NCBI GenBank assembly: GCA_026996935.1 | Contig: JALWJW010000199.1 | Coordinates: forward strand, 1-15,794 | DNA: 15,794 bases | Origin: Hyphomicrobiales bacterium | GTDB lineage: Bacteria > Pseudomonadota > Alphaproteobacteria > Rhizobiales > Aestuariivirgaceae | Reading direction: 5' to 3' | In this document: piece after piece, positions 6,974 through 14,793 of the stretch | How positions within the stretch are numbered: the first letter of the stretch is position 1 | Layout of the letters: every line of letters begins with the position of its first letter | Position numbers and translations under genes: made by a program | The notes under the pieces: model-generated | Databases searched by the model: none | Seen by the model: the letters and a program-made list of their open reading frames with translations, nothing else | What the model was told of the DNA's origin: nothing

Positions 6974-7585
6974 TCACATTACGCTGCCATCTCTTTGCGT
7001 TACCCGCTCATGCCATGCACTTAAGTTTGGGTGTTTTTGTGTGAGTTTCAAACGCAAAATTCTCATAAAATCGATTGCAACCAATGTGGTAATATCTGCA
7101 ATTGAATAATCTGGCCCTGCAATATAAGCAGATTGGCTCAGCGCTTCATCAAATTTATCCAAATACCCGTCAATGCGATCAAAATTTACTTTGCTCCATT
7201 CGGCAATTTGCGGATTTTCCAGTTCGGCCATATATGGATTTGAATGACGAAAAGCATGCGCAATGGTCTGGAATAAGCCTAATTCTGCACGGCGTTGCCA
7301 CATTTCAATTAGCGCTTTTTCTAATGGGGTTTTGCCGAAAAGCGGGTTCTGGGGGTGTAGTTCTTCAAAATACCGGCAAATGGCAACCGTTTCGGCAATT
7401 ACCGTTCCATCATCTAGCACTAAAAACGGAACCCCTGTAAAAGGGTTTAAGGTACGGTTTGCATCATTTTTATGAGCAATGCTCATAATATCCACGTCTA
7501 CCCGTTCGATCTCAATGCCTTTTTCTGCAAGAAAAATCCGGACCCGCCGTGGGTTTGGAGCGCGTTTATCGTCATACAGTTTCAT
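6974..7585 (-). CDS. Glutathione S-transferase family protein
   Basis: 203 residues, cytoplasmic. The N-terminal thioredoxin-like half (1-80) begins KLYDDKRAPNPRRVRIFLAE and includes the cis-proline segment GVPFLVLDDG and the AETVAICRYFEE turn that binds the glutathione gamma-glutamyl group. The C-terminal helical half (88-203) has YIAGPDYSIADITTLVAIDF, the usual N-capping/hydrophobic staple region of the GST fold. The position that usually holds a catalytic Ser, Cys or Tyr lies in the APNPRR turn and shows none of these, so activity class is open. The ATG has AGGA 8 bases upstream. The gene is divergent from the histidine kinase and ends about 200 bases upstream of the IclR gene. No terminator is evident. 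Substrate unknown. Confidence 0.92.
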   Translation of the reverse strand: MKLYDDKRAPNPRRVRIFLAEKGIEIERVDVDIMSIAHKNDANRTLNPFTGVPFLVLDDGTVIAETVAICRYFEELHPQNPLFGKTPLEKALIEMWQRRAELGLFQTIAHAFRHSNPYMAELENPQIAEWSKVNFDRIDGYLDKFDEALSQSAYIAGPDYSIADITTLVAIDFMRILRLKLTQKHPNLSAWHERVTQRDGSVM

Positions 7586-7705
7586 CGGAATTTTCCTGCT
7601 TAATATTCATTAAAAGTTTACCTTACCTTAGAAGCAGTTTTTAAGGCTTTCAATCTATTATGCCATTATCAGTTTTCCGCAAAAATGCGATTAGGAACCA
7701 GAAAA

Positions 7706-9238
7706 ATGGCAATTGGCAGTCAAACGGCAGACCATTTGGATCTTGAGTTTATCAATCAAACTCTAGAGACAGAACAGGAAAAAACCACTCACTCTATTTG
7801 GGAGAGTGTTGAAAATGGTGCCTGGAATCGCGACATGCTCACGCTTTTTGTCAAAAACCAAACTAGCGTTGGTGCCGCTTTGCCAATTCTGGCATTTATT
7901 TTTTTTACTATCAGCACTTTATGGGTACCCTGGACTATCTCGTTGATTTGGCTATCGGGTATTTTAGCTATTCAGGCCACACAGCTTTGGATCTGTAAAT
8001 TATACTTAAAGCCCGGCAAGAAAAAACGGCCAATGTCGGAATGGGTTGGTATGCTGGCCGCCTCTGAATTTTTGTTTGCAGTATGCTGGTCCCTGCCGCT
8101 GTTTTTATTTTGGGATGGAGCTAATAGTTCTCAACAAATTTTGATTGTCGCTACTTTGATGGCCGTTATTGCGGTCCGCATTATGATTGCAAGCAATTAT
8201 ATGCCAGTGATTATAGCTGGCACCGGTATCATCACTTTTGCTATTGTCATTAAATGTACAATGGTTGGTACACCGCTTCATATTGGCCTTGGTGCAATGG
8301 CATTTCTGGCAGAAATTTTCTTTATTCAACTGGCGCGGCGGTTGCAAAAAACAGCTCGTGATATGTTGGTTTTCAAAGCCCAGCGTGAAAGCCTGATAGC
8401 TGAATTGGAGCAAGCCAAACAAGAAGCCGAAGTTGGTCGACAACATGCCGAAGTTGCCAATGTTGCAAAATCTCGTTTTCTGGCCACGATGAGCCATGAG
8501 CTTCGCACCCCCCTTAATGCCATTATGGGGTTTTCTGAAATCCTTAGCGAAGAAATGATGGGGCCTCACTCGGTTGAGTGCTACAAAGAATATTCAGGCG
8601 ACATCCATCAATCGGGCAATTATCTGTTAAACCTCATCAATGATATTCTTGACCTTTCTCGTATTGAGGCAGGCAAGCATAAGCTGCACGAAGATTCAAT
8701 TGACTTAAACACTGTATTGGAAGACAGCCATCGATTGCTATCAATGAAACTGATTGGCAAAAATCAGGTTATAAAATCTGAAATACCCGATGATATTCCA
8801 CATATTTGCGGTGATGAACGATCTGTTCGGCAAATCTGGATCAACTTGCTTTCCAATGCCAGTAAGTTCTCTCAACAGGGAGCAACTATTGTCACTGGTG
8901 CAAAAGTGTTACGCAATGGGGCTTTGTCTATTTATGTCCAGGACCAGGGCACAGGCATGACCCCGCAAGAAGTTGAAACAGTCCTTGGTATGTTTAACCG
9001 AACCGAATCTGCTGATCGAAAAGCGATTGAAGGCGCCGGTCTTGGATTGCCAATTGTTAATGGCCTGATTAAGCTGCATCAGGGCGAACTGTTAATCTCA
9101 AGCGAAAAGGGCAAAGGGACGAAAGTAACCGTCACCTTCCCACCATCAAGAGTTCTCAGCCTTAGTCAACAGCAGGTAATGGCAGCCTTATCACATGCCA
9201 ACCCAACACAAAAAGCCCTGGTTTCTCTAACTGCTTAA
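7706..9238 (+). CDS. Membrane-bound sensor histidine kinase (PdhS/DivJ/PleC-like catalytic core)
   Basis: 510 residues. About six membrane segments lie between roughly residues 50 and 205, mostly paired, with no obvious periplasmic sensor domain and no PAS domain, so the signal may be sensed within the membrane. A short coiled coil (about 222-255) leads to the HisKA domain with FLATMSHELRTPLNAIMGFS and phosphoacceptor His264. The HATPase domain has the N box (LLSNASKFS, about Asn380), G1 (DQGTGM) and G2 (GAGLGLPIVNGL). No receiver domain and no adjacent response regulator gene is present, so it is an orphan kinase. The core resembles the alphaproteobacterial PdhS/DivJ/PleC group that acts on DivK or PleD-like regulators; that partner is inference. 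A longer start at 7685 exists, but only the ATG at 7706 has AGGA at good spacing. It ends 3 bp before the convergent cobT stop. Confidence 0.9.
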   Translation: MAIGSQTADHLDLEFINQTLETEQEKTTHSIWESVENGAWNRDMLTLFVKNQTSVGAALPILAFIFFTISTLWVPWTISLIWLSGILAIQATQLWICKLYLKPGKKKRPMSEWVGMLAASEFLFAVCWSLPLFLFWDGANSSQQILIVATLMAVIAVRIMIASNYMPVIIAGTGIITFAIVIKCTMVGTPLHIGLGAMAFLAEIFFIQLARRLQKTARDMLVFKAQRESLIAELEQAKQEAEVGRQHAEVANVAKSRFLATMSHELRTPLNAIMGFSEILSEEMMGPHSVECYKEYSGDIHQSGNYLLNLINDILDLSRIEAGKHKLHEDSIDLNTVLEDSHRLLSMKLIGKNQVIKSEIPDDIPHICGDERSVRQIWINLLSNASKFSQQGATIVTGAKVLRNGALSIYVQDQGTGMTPQEVETVLGMFNRTESADRKAIEGAGLGLPIVNGLIKLHQGELLISSEKGKGTKVTVTFPPSRVLSLSQQQVMAALSHANPTQKALVSLTA

Positions 9239-9241
9239 GCT

Positions 9242-10270
9242 TTAATCTTCTTTATCGCTGACACCAGCCTGCTCAAATGTTGCCATGCCATTATGCAGAT
9301 TTGCGGATGCTTGAACAATGCCAATTGCCAGCGCTGCGCCCGACCCCTCGCCCAGGCGAAGACCTAAATCAAACAGCGGTTTTTTGCCCAGCTTTTGCAA
9401 TAAAGCCTTATGGGCAGGCTCTGCCGAACAATGGGCAGCAATACAATGATCAAGGCCTTGCGGGTTTATCGCATGCACAATCGCTGCGGCCGATGAAGCA
9501 ATATAGCCATCAATCAGCATGGGAATATTCTGGATACGTGTTGCGATGATCGCACCGACCATCGCAGCAATTTCGCGACCGCCTAAACGACGAAGCAATT
9601 CCAATGGATCTTTGATATGGTCTTTATGCAGGTCAACCGCTTTTTCAACTGCATCAATTTTGCGTTTTAAGCCTTCATCATCAACGCCAGTCCCCGGCCC
9701 GACCCAATCATCAGCACTACCACCGTAAAGGCCGTAGCAAATGGCAGCAGCAATGGTGGTATTACCGATACCCATTTCGCCAATACATAAAAGATCCGGG
9801 CTATCGGCTACCGCCTCCATGCCATAAGCGATCGTGGCAGCACAGGCTTCTTCATCCATTGCAGGTTCTTGGGTAATGTCATTAGTTGGGATTTCCAAGG
9901 CAAGTTCAAACACTTTCAGCCCCGCCCCGAAGGTTTCGCAGATCTGATTTACAGCCGCGCCACCAGACTGAAAGTTTGCCACCATTTGAGCGGTGACTTC
10001 AGCGGGGAAAGCCGACACACCTTGAGCGCAAACACCGTGATTGCCCGCGAAAATTACCGTCATCGGGCGATCAACTTTTGGCGGGTAATTGCGTTGCCAA
10101 CCAGAAAGCCATTGCGCGATATCTTCCAGGCGGCCAAGCGATCCAGGTGGTTTGGTCAGGCTGGCATCGCGTTGTTTAACTTGTGCCACACAGTTTTCAT
10201 CAATGTCTGAAAAGCTTTCAAACAGCGCTCTAATATCATTAAAAGGTGCGCCTGACTGGTTTTGTTCCAT
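9242..10270 (-). CDS. cobT: Nicotinate-nucleotide--dimethylbenzimidazole phosphoribosyltransferase
   Basis: 342 residues, the usual family length. It transfers phosphoribose from nicotinate mononucleotide to 5,6-dimethylbenzimidazole, giving alpha-ribazole phosphate, the activated lower ligand of cobalamin. Visible signatures are LTKPPGSLGRLED near residue 35, FAGNHGVCAQGVSAFP, GEMGIGNTT, VGPGTG and the late GLRLGEGSGAALAI segment that carries the catalytic glutamate. The open frame could extend to an ATG at 10366, but that would overlap the divergent cobS; the ATG at 10270 has AGGCG 8 bases upstream and fits the family N-terminus. Pseudomonas denitrificans nomenclature calls this enzyme CobU, and in alphaproteobacteria cobT can also mean a cobaltochelatase subunit, which this is not. 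It is divergent from cobS across 64 bp and convergent with the histidine kinase. Confidence 0.96.
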   Translation of the reverse strand: MEQNQSGAPFNDIRALFESFSDIDENCVAQVKQRDASLTKPPGSLGRLEDIAQWLSGWQRNYPPKVDRPMTVIFAGNHGVCAQGVSAFPAEVTAQMVANFQSGGAAVNQICETFGAGLKVFELALEIPTNDITQEPAMDEEACAATIAYGMEAVADSPDLLCIGEMGIGNTTIAAAICYGLYGGSADDWVGPGTGVDDEGLKRKIDAVEKAVDLHKDHIKDPLELLRRLGGREIAAMVGAIIATRIQNIPMLIDGYIASSAAAIVHAINPQGLDHCIAAHCSAEPAHKALLQKLGKKPLFDLGLRLGEGSGAALAIGIVQASANLHNGMATFEQAGVSDKED

Positions 10271-10303
10271 ATTTAAATCGCCTATGCTATTGCTTTGTAG
10301 GAA

Positions 10304-10331
10304 AGCCTGTTTGCTGTTACTCTTACAGGCT
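10304..10331. promoter_or_regulatory. Inverted repeat in the cobT-cobS divergent intergenic region
   Basis: AGCCTGT (10304-10310) and ACAGGCT (10325-10331) form a perfect 7-bp inverted repeat with a 14-bp spacer inside the 64 bp shared by the two 5' ends. It could be an operator controlling both genes. In the cobS message the right arm contains the AGG that would serve as ribosome-binding site, so an RNA hairpin could also mask it. No cobalamin riboswitch fits in this space. Confidence 0.45.
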
Positions 10332-10334
10332 GTA

Positions 10335-11174
10335 ATGACAAATAGATTTGACACAAGCCAAAGCATGAAAAATTCTAATTCGCAAGCATTTGATGATCAA
10401 AACCGACATAGTTTATTAAACGATACGGCTGCCAGTATTGCATTCTTGACACGGCTACCAGTCGCTATTGAATACATCCGTCCTCATATCTCCAGTGCGG
10501 TTCGCGGCTTTCCTATTGTCGGGCTTATTGTTGGTTTGTTTAGCGGTTTGGTGTTTTGGTTGGCAACAACTTTTGGCATTGGTGCAAATATTGCTGGTTT
10601 TTTGAGTATTACAGCAAGCTTTGCGATCACAGGCGGCTTGCATGAAGATGGTCTGGCCGATGTTGCTGACGGCTTTGGCGGCGGCTGGTCTCGGGAACGC
10701 AAATTAGAGATTATGCGCGACAGCTCCATTGGAACATATGGCACGTTTGCCTTGATTATCTCTGTTGCCATTCGCGGCCTTGGCTATGGCCAAATTTTAG
10801 GTAATGACGCTGGTCTGTTACACACTTTACTGGTTTTTAGCGCCGTTGGCGCTCTATCACGCACGTCGATCGTTTATATGATGCATAAGTTAAATGCGGC
10901 TCGAACAGACGGGCGTGCTGTCGAAGCGGGACGACCATCGAAATCAGCGATGAAGTCAACAATGATCATTGGTGCAGGATCGGCATTATTGTTAGTATCA
11001 CTATCAATGGGGTTTAGCCCTGCCGTTCTCATGCTATTTTCTGCGGTGGCCGCTTATTTGCTTGTTCGATATATCTGCCTTGGCCAAATTGGTGGATATA
11101 CGGGTGACGTGCTGGGTGCTTTACAACAAATCAGTGAAGTATTTGCAGTTATTTTACTGGTTGCCATCATTTAA
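10335..11174 (+). CDS. cobS: Adenosylcobinamide-GDP ribazoletransferase (cobalamin synthase)
   Basis: 279 residues, integral inner-membrane protein with about six to seven membrane segments. It joins adenosylcobinamide-GDP to alpha-ribazole (or its phosphate), the last assembly step of cobalamin synthesis. The signature is FLTRLPV near the N-terminus and the acidic catalytic loop GGLHEDGLADVADGFGGG followed by IMRDSSIGTYGT; this Asp-rich segment is thought to bind Mg2+ and substrate phosphate. The frame is open back to 10089, but that part is antisense to cobT. I choose ATG 10335, preceded by AGG at 5 bases; ATG 10365 is an alternative with no Shine-Dalgarno. The substrate comes from the pathway in which the divergent CobT acts. 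P. denitrificans nomenclature calls it CobV. Identification firm, exact start less so. Confidence 0.95.
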   Translation: MTNRFDTSQSMKNSNSQAFDDQNRHSLLNDTAASIAFLTRLPVAIEYIRPHISSAVRGFPIVGLIVGLFSGLVFWLATTFGIGANIAGFLSITASFAITGGLHEDGLADVADGFGGGWSRERKLEIMRDSSIGTYGTFALIISVAIRGLGYGQILGNDAGLLHTLLVFSAVGALSRTSIVYMMHKLNAARTDGRAVEAGRPSKSAMKSTMIIGAGSALLLVSLSMGFSPAVLMLFSAVAAYLLVRYICLGQIGGYTGDVLGALQQISEVFAVILLVAII

Positions 11175-11258
11175 AACCAAATTTACAGACCTTCTTAACG
11201 CTTAATACTCAAATTTTTGCTAAGTGTTTGTGGGTATGCTTATTTTGGGAGAGATCGC

Positions 11259-11867
11259 ATGAAAGGTTGGGTTGGCACAAGTATCGCAGTAATTGCAGTA
11301 CTGGTTGCATTACTACTTGATCCCAGGCTTTTGTTTGGACAGGAAACCATTGTTGCCGGCCGCTTTTTGGTTATGGCTGTTTTGCTTGGTGCCGTTGGTA
11401 TTGCGTTTCTTCTTGGTCAAGCCACATCTGAATTATCATTCTCTCGCCACACAGCAACATGGAGTGCCGCTCTAGCGATTGTTACCGTTGGGGCGATTAA
11501 TATTGATCTGCTAACGGGAAGACAGGCAGAGGCCGCATTACAGGCAAAGGCTGCAAAAGTATATGTTCCTAAAAAGATCATAAAACGAAAAGCCGCAGAA
11601 GTTCTTCATCCTGATACGCTCAAAATCAACCGGGTTGAAAAAATCGTTGATCGTGCTTCGATTGACCCATTTGGTAATTATCAACCCGAAGAAGTTTTGG
11701 TCACCAATCGATTGAGCAAACGCAATTCCAAACTGGATTCAAACTGGCAACCATCGCGCGAAGAAAAAGAGCGGTTTGAAAAGTTTTTGAAAAAGCAAGG
11801 GTTGAAATACGACCCAAAAACCGCGTTCCAACTACCCTCACCGCAAGAGGTACTGAGCCAGAATTAA
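11259..11867 (+). CDS. Three-helix membrane protein of unknown function
   Basis: 202 residues; I do not recognise the family. Three hydrophobic segments (about 5-21, 31-54 and 66-84) are followed by a soluble, strongly charged tail of about 118 residues. The tail starts with an Ala/Lys-rich helix (QAEAALQAKAAKVYVPKKII), continues with a DPFGNYQPEEVLVTNRLSKR segment and ends with a charged helix (SREEKERFEKFLKKQGLKYD). No catalytic motif is evident. Positive charge directly after the third helix suggests a cytoplasmic tail. The open frame starts with TTG at 11217, but the ATG at 11259 has an excellent GGGAGAG 5 bases upstream. It follows cobS on the same strand by 84 bp and precedes the DUF1289 gene. 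Likely a real gene given coding character and ribosome-binding site. Confidence 0.75.
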   Translation: MKGWVGTSIAVIAVLVALLLDPRLLFGQETIVAGRFLVMAVLLGAVGIAFLLGQATSELSFSRHTATWSAALAIVTVGAINIDLLTGRQAEAALQAKAAKVYVPKKIIKRKAAEVLHPDTLKINRVEKIVDRASIDPFGNYQPEEVLVTNRLSKRNSKLDSNWQPSREEKERFEKFLKKQGLKYDPKTAFQLPSPQEVLSQN

Positions 11868-11874
11868 AGGTTTG

Positions 11875-11880
11875 TATAAT
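11875..11880 (+). promoter_or_regulatory. Possible -10 box ahead of the DUF1289-manB pair
   Basis: A perfect TATAAT lies 8 bases after the upstream stop codon and 75 bases before the DUF1289 start. The -35 counterpart is poor (CTGAGC at 16 bp), so this is a weak call, but it is the best candidate for a promoter driving DUF1289 and the phosphomannomutase gene. Confidence 0.3.
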
Positions 11881-11955
11881 CTATTGTGTGATGTGGTGAT
11901 TATAAATCAATGAAACTTTATTGTTTTTGCAAGGTTTTATCGTTACAGAAAACCC

Positions 11956-12237
11956 ATGACCAAGGGCAATTCAAATCTCATCCAAACACCGTGCGTAAAC
12001 ATTTGCGTTATCGATAATGAAACCGAGCATTGCATCGGGTGTGGTCGTACACGCCAGGAAATTGCCGGCTGGCTTAGAATGAGCAATGAACAGCGGGCCG
12101 CTTTGTGTGATGAACTTGGCGAACGCGTTGCCACTTTAACCTTACGAAAAAAACGAAAAGGCGGGGCGAAAGCTCGGCGGAAAAAAGTTGCGCCCGATAT
12201 TATGAATTTCGGCACACCCACAAATAAAGGTTCCTGA
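11956..12237 (+). CDS. DUF1289 domain-containing small cysteine protein
   Basis: 93 residues. The N-terminal half matches the DUF1289 family: TPCVNICVIDNETEHCIGCG has four cysteines (13, 17, 26, 29) arranged C-x3-C-x8-C-x2-C, followed by RTRQEIAGWLRMSNEQRAAL. The spacing suggests a small metal (zinc or Fe-S) site, which is inference; the family has no established function. The C-terminal 30 residues are very basic (RKKRKGGAKARRKK) and could contact nucleic acid. The Shine-Dalgarno is weak (AGAAAA). It is 1 bp from the phosphomannomutase start, so the two are cotranscribed and probably translationally coupled. Confidence 0.9.
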   Translation: MTKGNSNLIQTPCVNICVIDNETEHCIGCGRTRQEIAGWLRMSNEQRAALCDELGERVATLTLRKKRKGGAKARRKKVAPDIMNFGTPTNKGS

Positions 12238-12238
12238 T

Positions 12239-13738
12239 ATGTTGTTAAAACCTCGCGCTGATCTAAAGCCAAATACAGTAGAATATGAACGCCAGCCCTT
12301 AGTCAAAGCAACTGGCTTTCGCGAATATGATGCGCGTTGGTTATTTGAAGAAGAGATCAATCTTTATGGTATTCAGGCGCTGGGCATGGGCCTTGGCACC
12401 TTGCTGCACCAAAAGGGGATTAAGCCTCATATTGTTGTCGGACATGATTTTCGTTCTTATTCCGCCAGCATTAAAAACACCCTCATTTCAGGTCTAATGG
12501 CTGCAGGCTGCACCGTGCATGATATTGGTCTTGCCGTGTCACCCATGGCGTATTTTGCCCAATTTGAATTGGACGTGCCTGCCGTTGCAATGGTAACGGC
12601 CAGCCATAATGACAATGGTTGGACAGGCGTTAAAATGGGTTGTGATCGCCCCCTCACCTTTGGGCCTGATGAGATGAGCGCATTAAAAGAAATCGTGCTG
12701 GAAGGCAAATGGGAAACCCGCGCAGGTGGCGGGCTTATTCATGTCGCCGACATGGCTGATCGCTACATTGACGATCTGACAAAGGGTAAAAAAATTGAAC
12801 GCCCGCTCAAAGTGGTTTGTGCTTGCGGCAATGGTACAGCAGGGGCATTTGCCCCACAAGTTTTACGCGCCATTGGCGTTGATGTGGTCGAACTTGATTG
12901 TGAATTGGATCATTCATTCCCCAATTATAACCCCAACCCTGAAAGCCTAAAAATGCTGCACGCCATGGCAGACAAAGTCAAAGAAGTTGGCGCTGATGTG
13001 GGCCTTGGATTTGATGGCGATGGAGACCGTTGCGGGGTGGTTGATAATAATGGCAGTGAGATTTTCGCTGACAAAATTGGTGTGATGATTGCCCGTGATA
13101 TTTCAGCCAAAATACCAAATACAACCTTTGTTGCCGATGTGAAATCAACCTCACTTTATGCAACAGACCCCGTGCTTATCGCCAATGGGGTAAAAGCTGA
13201 TTTTTATAAAACCGGTCATTCCTATATTAAAGCACGCACCACGGAACTTGATGCGGTTGCAGGGTTTGAAAAATCTGGTCACTATTTCTTCCGCGCGCCT
13301 TTCGGGCGTGGCTATGATGATGGTTTGGTCTCGGCCATTATGGTGCTGGAAATGCTTGATCATGCTGGCGATAAGTCAATGGCAGACCTATATAATGATT
13401 TACCCAAAACCTATGGCTCGCCTACCATGTCGCCTTACTGCAGCGATGAAGAAAAATACGCCATTGTTGACAAGGTCGTAGCGCATTTCACCAAAGCAAC
13501 TTCTGATGGTGAGAAAATTGCCGGGCAACCAATCAAAGAACTTATCACCGTCAATGGTATTCGCATTGTGTTGGAAGACGGCACATGGGGGTTGGTTCGC
13601 GCCTCATCTAACACGCCTAATCTGGTTGTGGTTTGTGAAAGCCCCACATCTCAGCAAATGATGGAACAAATGTTTAAAACCATTGACGCACATCTTTCAA
13701 CTTATGATGAGATTGGTGCTTACGATCAAAAAATCTGA
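12239..13738 (+). CDS. manB: Phosphomannomutase/phosphoglucomutase
   Basis: 499 residues, cytoplasmic, of the alpha-D-phosphohexomutase superfamily. It interconverts hexose 6- and 1-phosphates (mannose and/or glucose) through a phosphoserine enzyme, feeding GDP-mannose, exopolysaccharide and lipopolysaccharide synthesis. Visible motifs: the phosphoserine loop VTASHNDNGWTGVKMG (Ser122), the Mg2+ loop GFDGDGDRCGVVD (Asp259, Asp261, Asp263), the sugar-binding GFEKSGHYFF, and the phosphate-binding RASSNTPNLVVV near the C-terminus. All catalytic elements are intact. AAAGG lies 8 bases before the ATG, inside the end of the DUF1289 gene (1-bp gap). The gene symbol follows general usage (also called algC, pmm or exoC); sequence alone cannot separate mannose from glucose preference. 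Confidence 0.93.
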   Translation: MLLKPRADLKPNTVEYERQPLVKATGFREYDARWLFEEEINLYGIQALGMGLGTLLHQKGIKPHIVVGHDFRSYSASIKNTLISGLMAAGCTVHDIGLAVSPMAYFAQFELDVPAVAMVTASHNDNGWTGVKMGCDRPLTFGPDEMSALKEIVLEGKWETRAGGGLIHVADMADRYIDDLTKGKKIERPLKVVCACGNGTAGAFAPQVLRAIGVDVVELDCELDHSFPNYNPNPESLKMLHAMADKVKEVGADVGLGFDGDGDRCGVVDNNGSEIFADKIGVMIARDISAKIPNTTFVADVKSTSLYATDPVLIANGVKADFYKTGHSYIKARTTELDAVAGFEKSGHYFFRAPFGRGYDDGLVSAIMVLEMLDHAGDKSMADLYNDLPKTYGSPTMSPYCSDEEKYAIVDKVVAHFTKATSDGEKIAGQPIKELITVNGIRIVLEDGTWGLVRASSNTPNLVVVCESPTSQQMMEQMFKTIDAHLSTYDEIGAYDQKI

Positions 13739-13753
13739 TGATGATTTGATTTG

Positions 13754-13786
13754 AACAATAGACATTGTTTGGAATTGTTCTAAACT
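13754..13786 (+). promoter_or_regulatory. mbfA promoter with Irr-type iron control element (ICE)
   Basis: TTTGGAA-TTG-TTCTAAA (13768-13784) matches the alphaproteobacterial Irr box (TTTAGAA-N3-TTCTAAA) with one change, 40 bases before the mbfA ATG. It overlaps a likely promoter: TAGACA (13759-13764), 16 bp, TAAACT (13781-13786). A perfect dyad AACAAT-AGAC-ATTGTT (13754-13769) abuts and overlaps it and may be a second operator. In rhizobia mbfA is repressed by Irr under low iron through such an element; occupancy here is inferred. Confidence 0.75.
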
Positions 13787-13823
13787 AGGACTTAGATTTA
13801 TTACTTCAAACGTGGCACTAGAT

Positions 13824-14780
13824 ATGATCCCTTTTTCAGACCTTACCGAACAACAAATTCTTGCCCTTGCCATTTCATCAGAAGATGATGATGCGCGCAC
13901 CTATATGGCTTTTGCAAACCAACTGCATGAGGATTTCCCGGCTTCTGCCCATGTATTTTTCGATATGGCCGAGGAAGAGCACGAACATCGGCGCATGTTA
14001 CAAGAGCTTTATCGGAAAAAATTTGGCGATTTTATTCCACTCATTCGTCGTGCCGATATTGCAGGATTTATCAAACAAACTCCGATTTGGCGCACCAAGA
14101 ACATGGGGCTGGAAACCATGCGCAAGCGGGCAGAAGTCATGGAACTGGAGGCCTATCGATTCTATAAAACCTCAGCCGAGAAATCAACGGACCCCGACAT
14201 AAAAAAACTCTTAACCGAACTGGCAGAAGCTGAAAAGGAACACGAGTCGTTGGCTGGCAAGCTGGGTGAAAAACATTTAAACGCTGATGCCAAGCTTGAA
14301 GAATCAGATGCCAAGAAACGATTGTTTCTATTGCAGGTGATTCAGCCTGGCTTGCTTGGTCTTATGGATGGTTCAGTTTCCACCCTGGCACCTTTGTTTG
14401 CCGCCGCCTTTGCCACCCACAGCACATGGGATACTTTTCTGGTCGGGTCTGCGGCCTCTATTGGAGCAGGCATTTCAATGGGCTTTGCTGAGGCCTTGTC
14501 TGATGATGGAGAGCTGACAGGGCGCGGCCATCCACTTATTCGCGGCACCTCGGCTGGCGTGATGACCACCATAGGCGGCCTTGGCCACACCCTGCCCTAT
14601 CTGATCAGTGATTTCTGGACCGCGACTATTGTTGCCGTCTTCATTGTGTTTATCGAACTTTGGGCAATCTCGTGGATCCGCTATAAATATATGGACACCC
14701 CCTTCCTGCGCGCCGCCTTCCAAATCGCCGTTGGAGGGTTCATTGTATTTGCTGCCGGAATATTGATAGGGAACGCTTAG
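13824..14780 (+). CDS. mbfA: Membrane-bound ferritin MbfA (ferritin-like domain fused to VIT1/CCC1 iron exporter)
   Basis: 318 residues. Residues 1-150 form a ferritin-like four-helix domain with di-iron ligands at Glu20, E-x-x-H at 50-53, Glu107/Glu109 and E-x-x-H at 137-140. About 165-318 form a VIT1/CCC1-type transporter domain of five membrane segments, with LGLMDGSVSTLAPLFAAAFA and SMGFAEALSDDGELTGRG. In rhizobia MbfA exports iron across the inner membrane and protects against iron and peroxide stress. A GTG at 13812 would add four residues; the ATG at 13824 matches the family start (IPFSDLTEQQILALA) better. No strong Shine-Dalgarno is present for either. An Irr-type operator overlaps its promoter. 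It converges on the MAPEG gene with a 12-bp gap. Confidence 0.93.
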   Translation: MIPFSDLTEQQILALAISSEDDDARTYMAFANQLHEDFPASAHVFFDMAEEEHEHRRMLQELYRKKFGDFIPLIRRADIAGFIKQTPIWRTKNMGLETMRKRAEVMELEAYRFYKTSAEKSTDPDIKKLLTELAEAEKEHESLAGKLGEKHLNADAKLEESDAKKRLFLLQVIQPGLLGLMDGSVSTLAPLFAAAFATHSTWDTFLVGSAASIGAGISMGFAEALSDDGELTGRGHPLIRGTSAGVMTTIGGLGHTLPYLISDFWTATIVAVFIVFIELWAISWIRYKYMDTPFLRAAFQIAVGGFIVFAAGILIGNA

Positions 14781-14793
14781 CGTGGCATTTTTT
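14773..14793 (+). terminator. Short hairpin plus T6 at the mbfA stop codon
   Basis: ACGC-TTA-GCGT (14773-14783) includes the mbfA stop codon and is followed, after four bases, by six T (14788-14793). The stem is only four pairs, so efficiency may be low. It lies in the 12 bp between convergent genes. Confidence 0.35.

Noticed and set aside
8105..8569. 154-residue minus-strand frame inside the histidine kinase gene
   Set aside because: It is the shadow of an intact kinase gene and its translation is His/Asn/Cys-rich without any recognisable fold or start signal.
10089..10334. N-terminal extension of cobS back to 10089
   Set aside because: This part is antisense to the strongly conserved start of cobT and does not resemble CobS, which begins shortly before its FLTRLPV motif.
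10271..10334. Cobalamin riboswitch upstream of cobT or cobS
   Set aside because: The 64-bp gap is too short for the roughly 200-nt aptamer and no B12-box-like sequence is visible there or elsewhere in the window.
10271..10366. Longer cobT start (ATG at 10366) adding 32 residues
   Set aside because: The extension overlaps the divergent cobS start, exceeds the family N-terminus, and the inner ATG at 10270 has a suitable ribosome-binding site.
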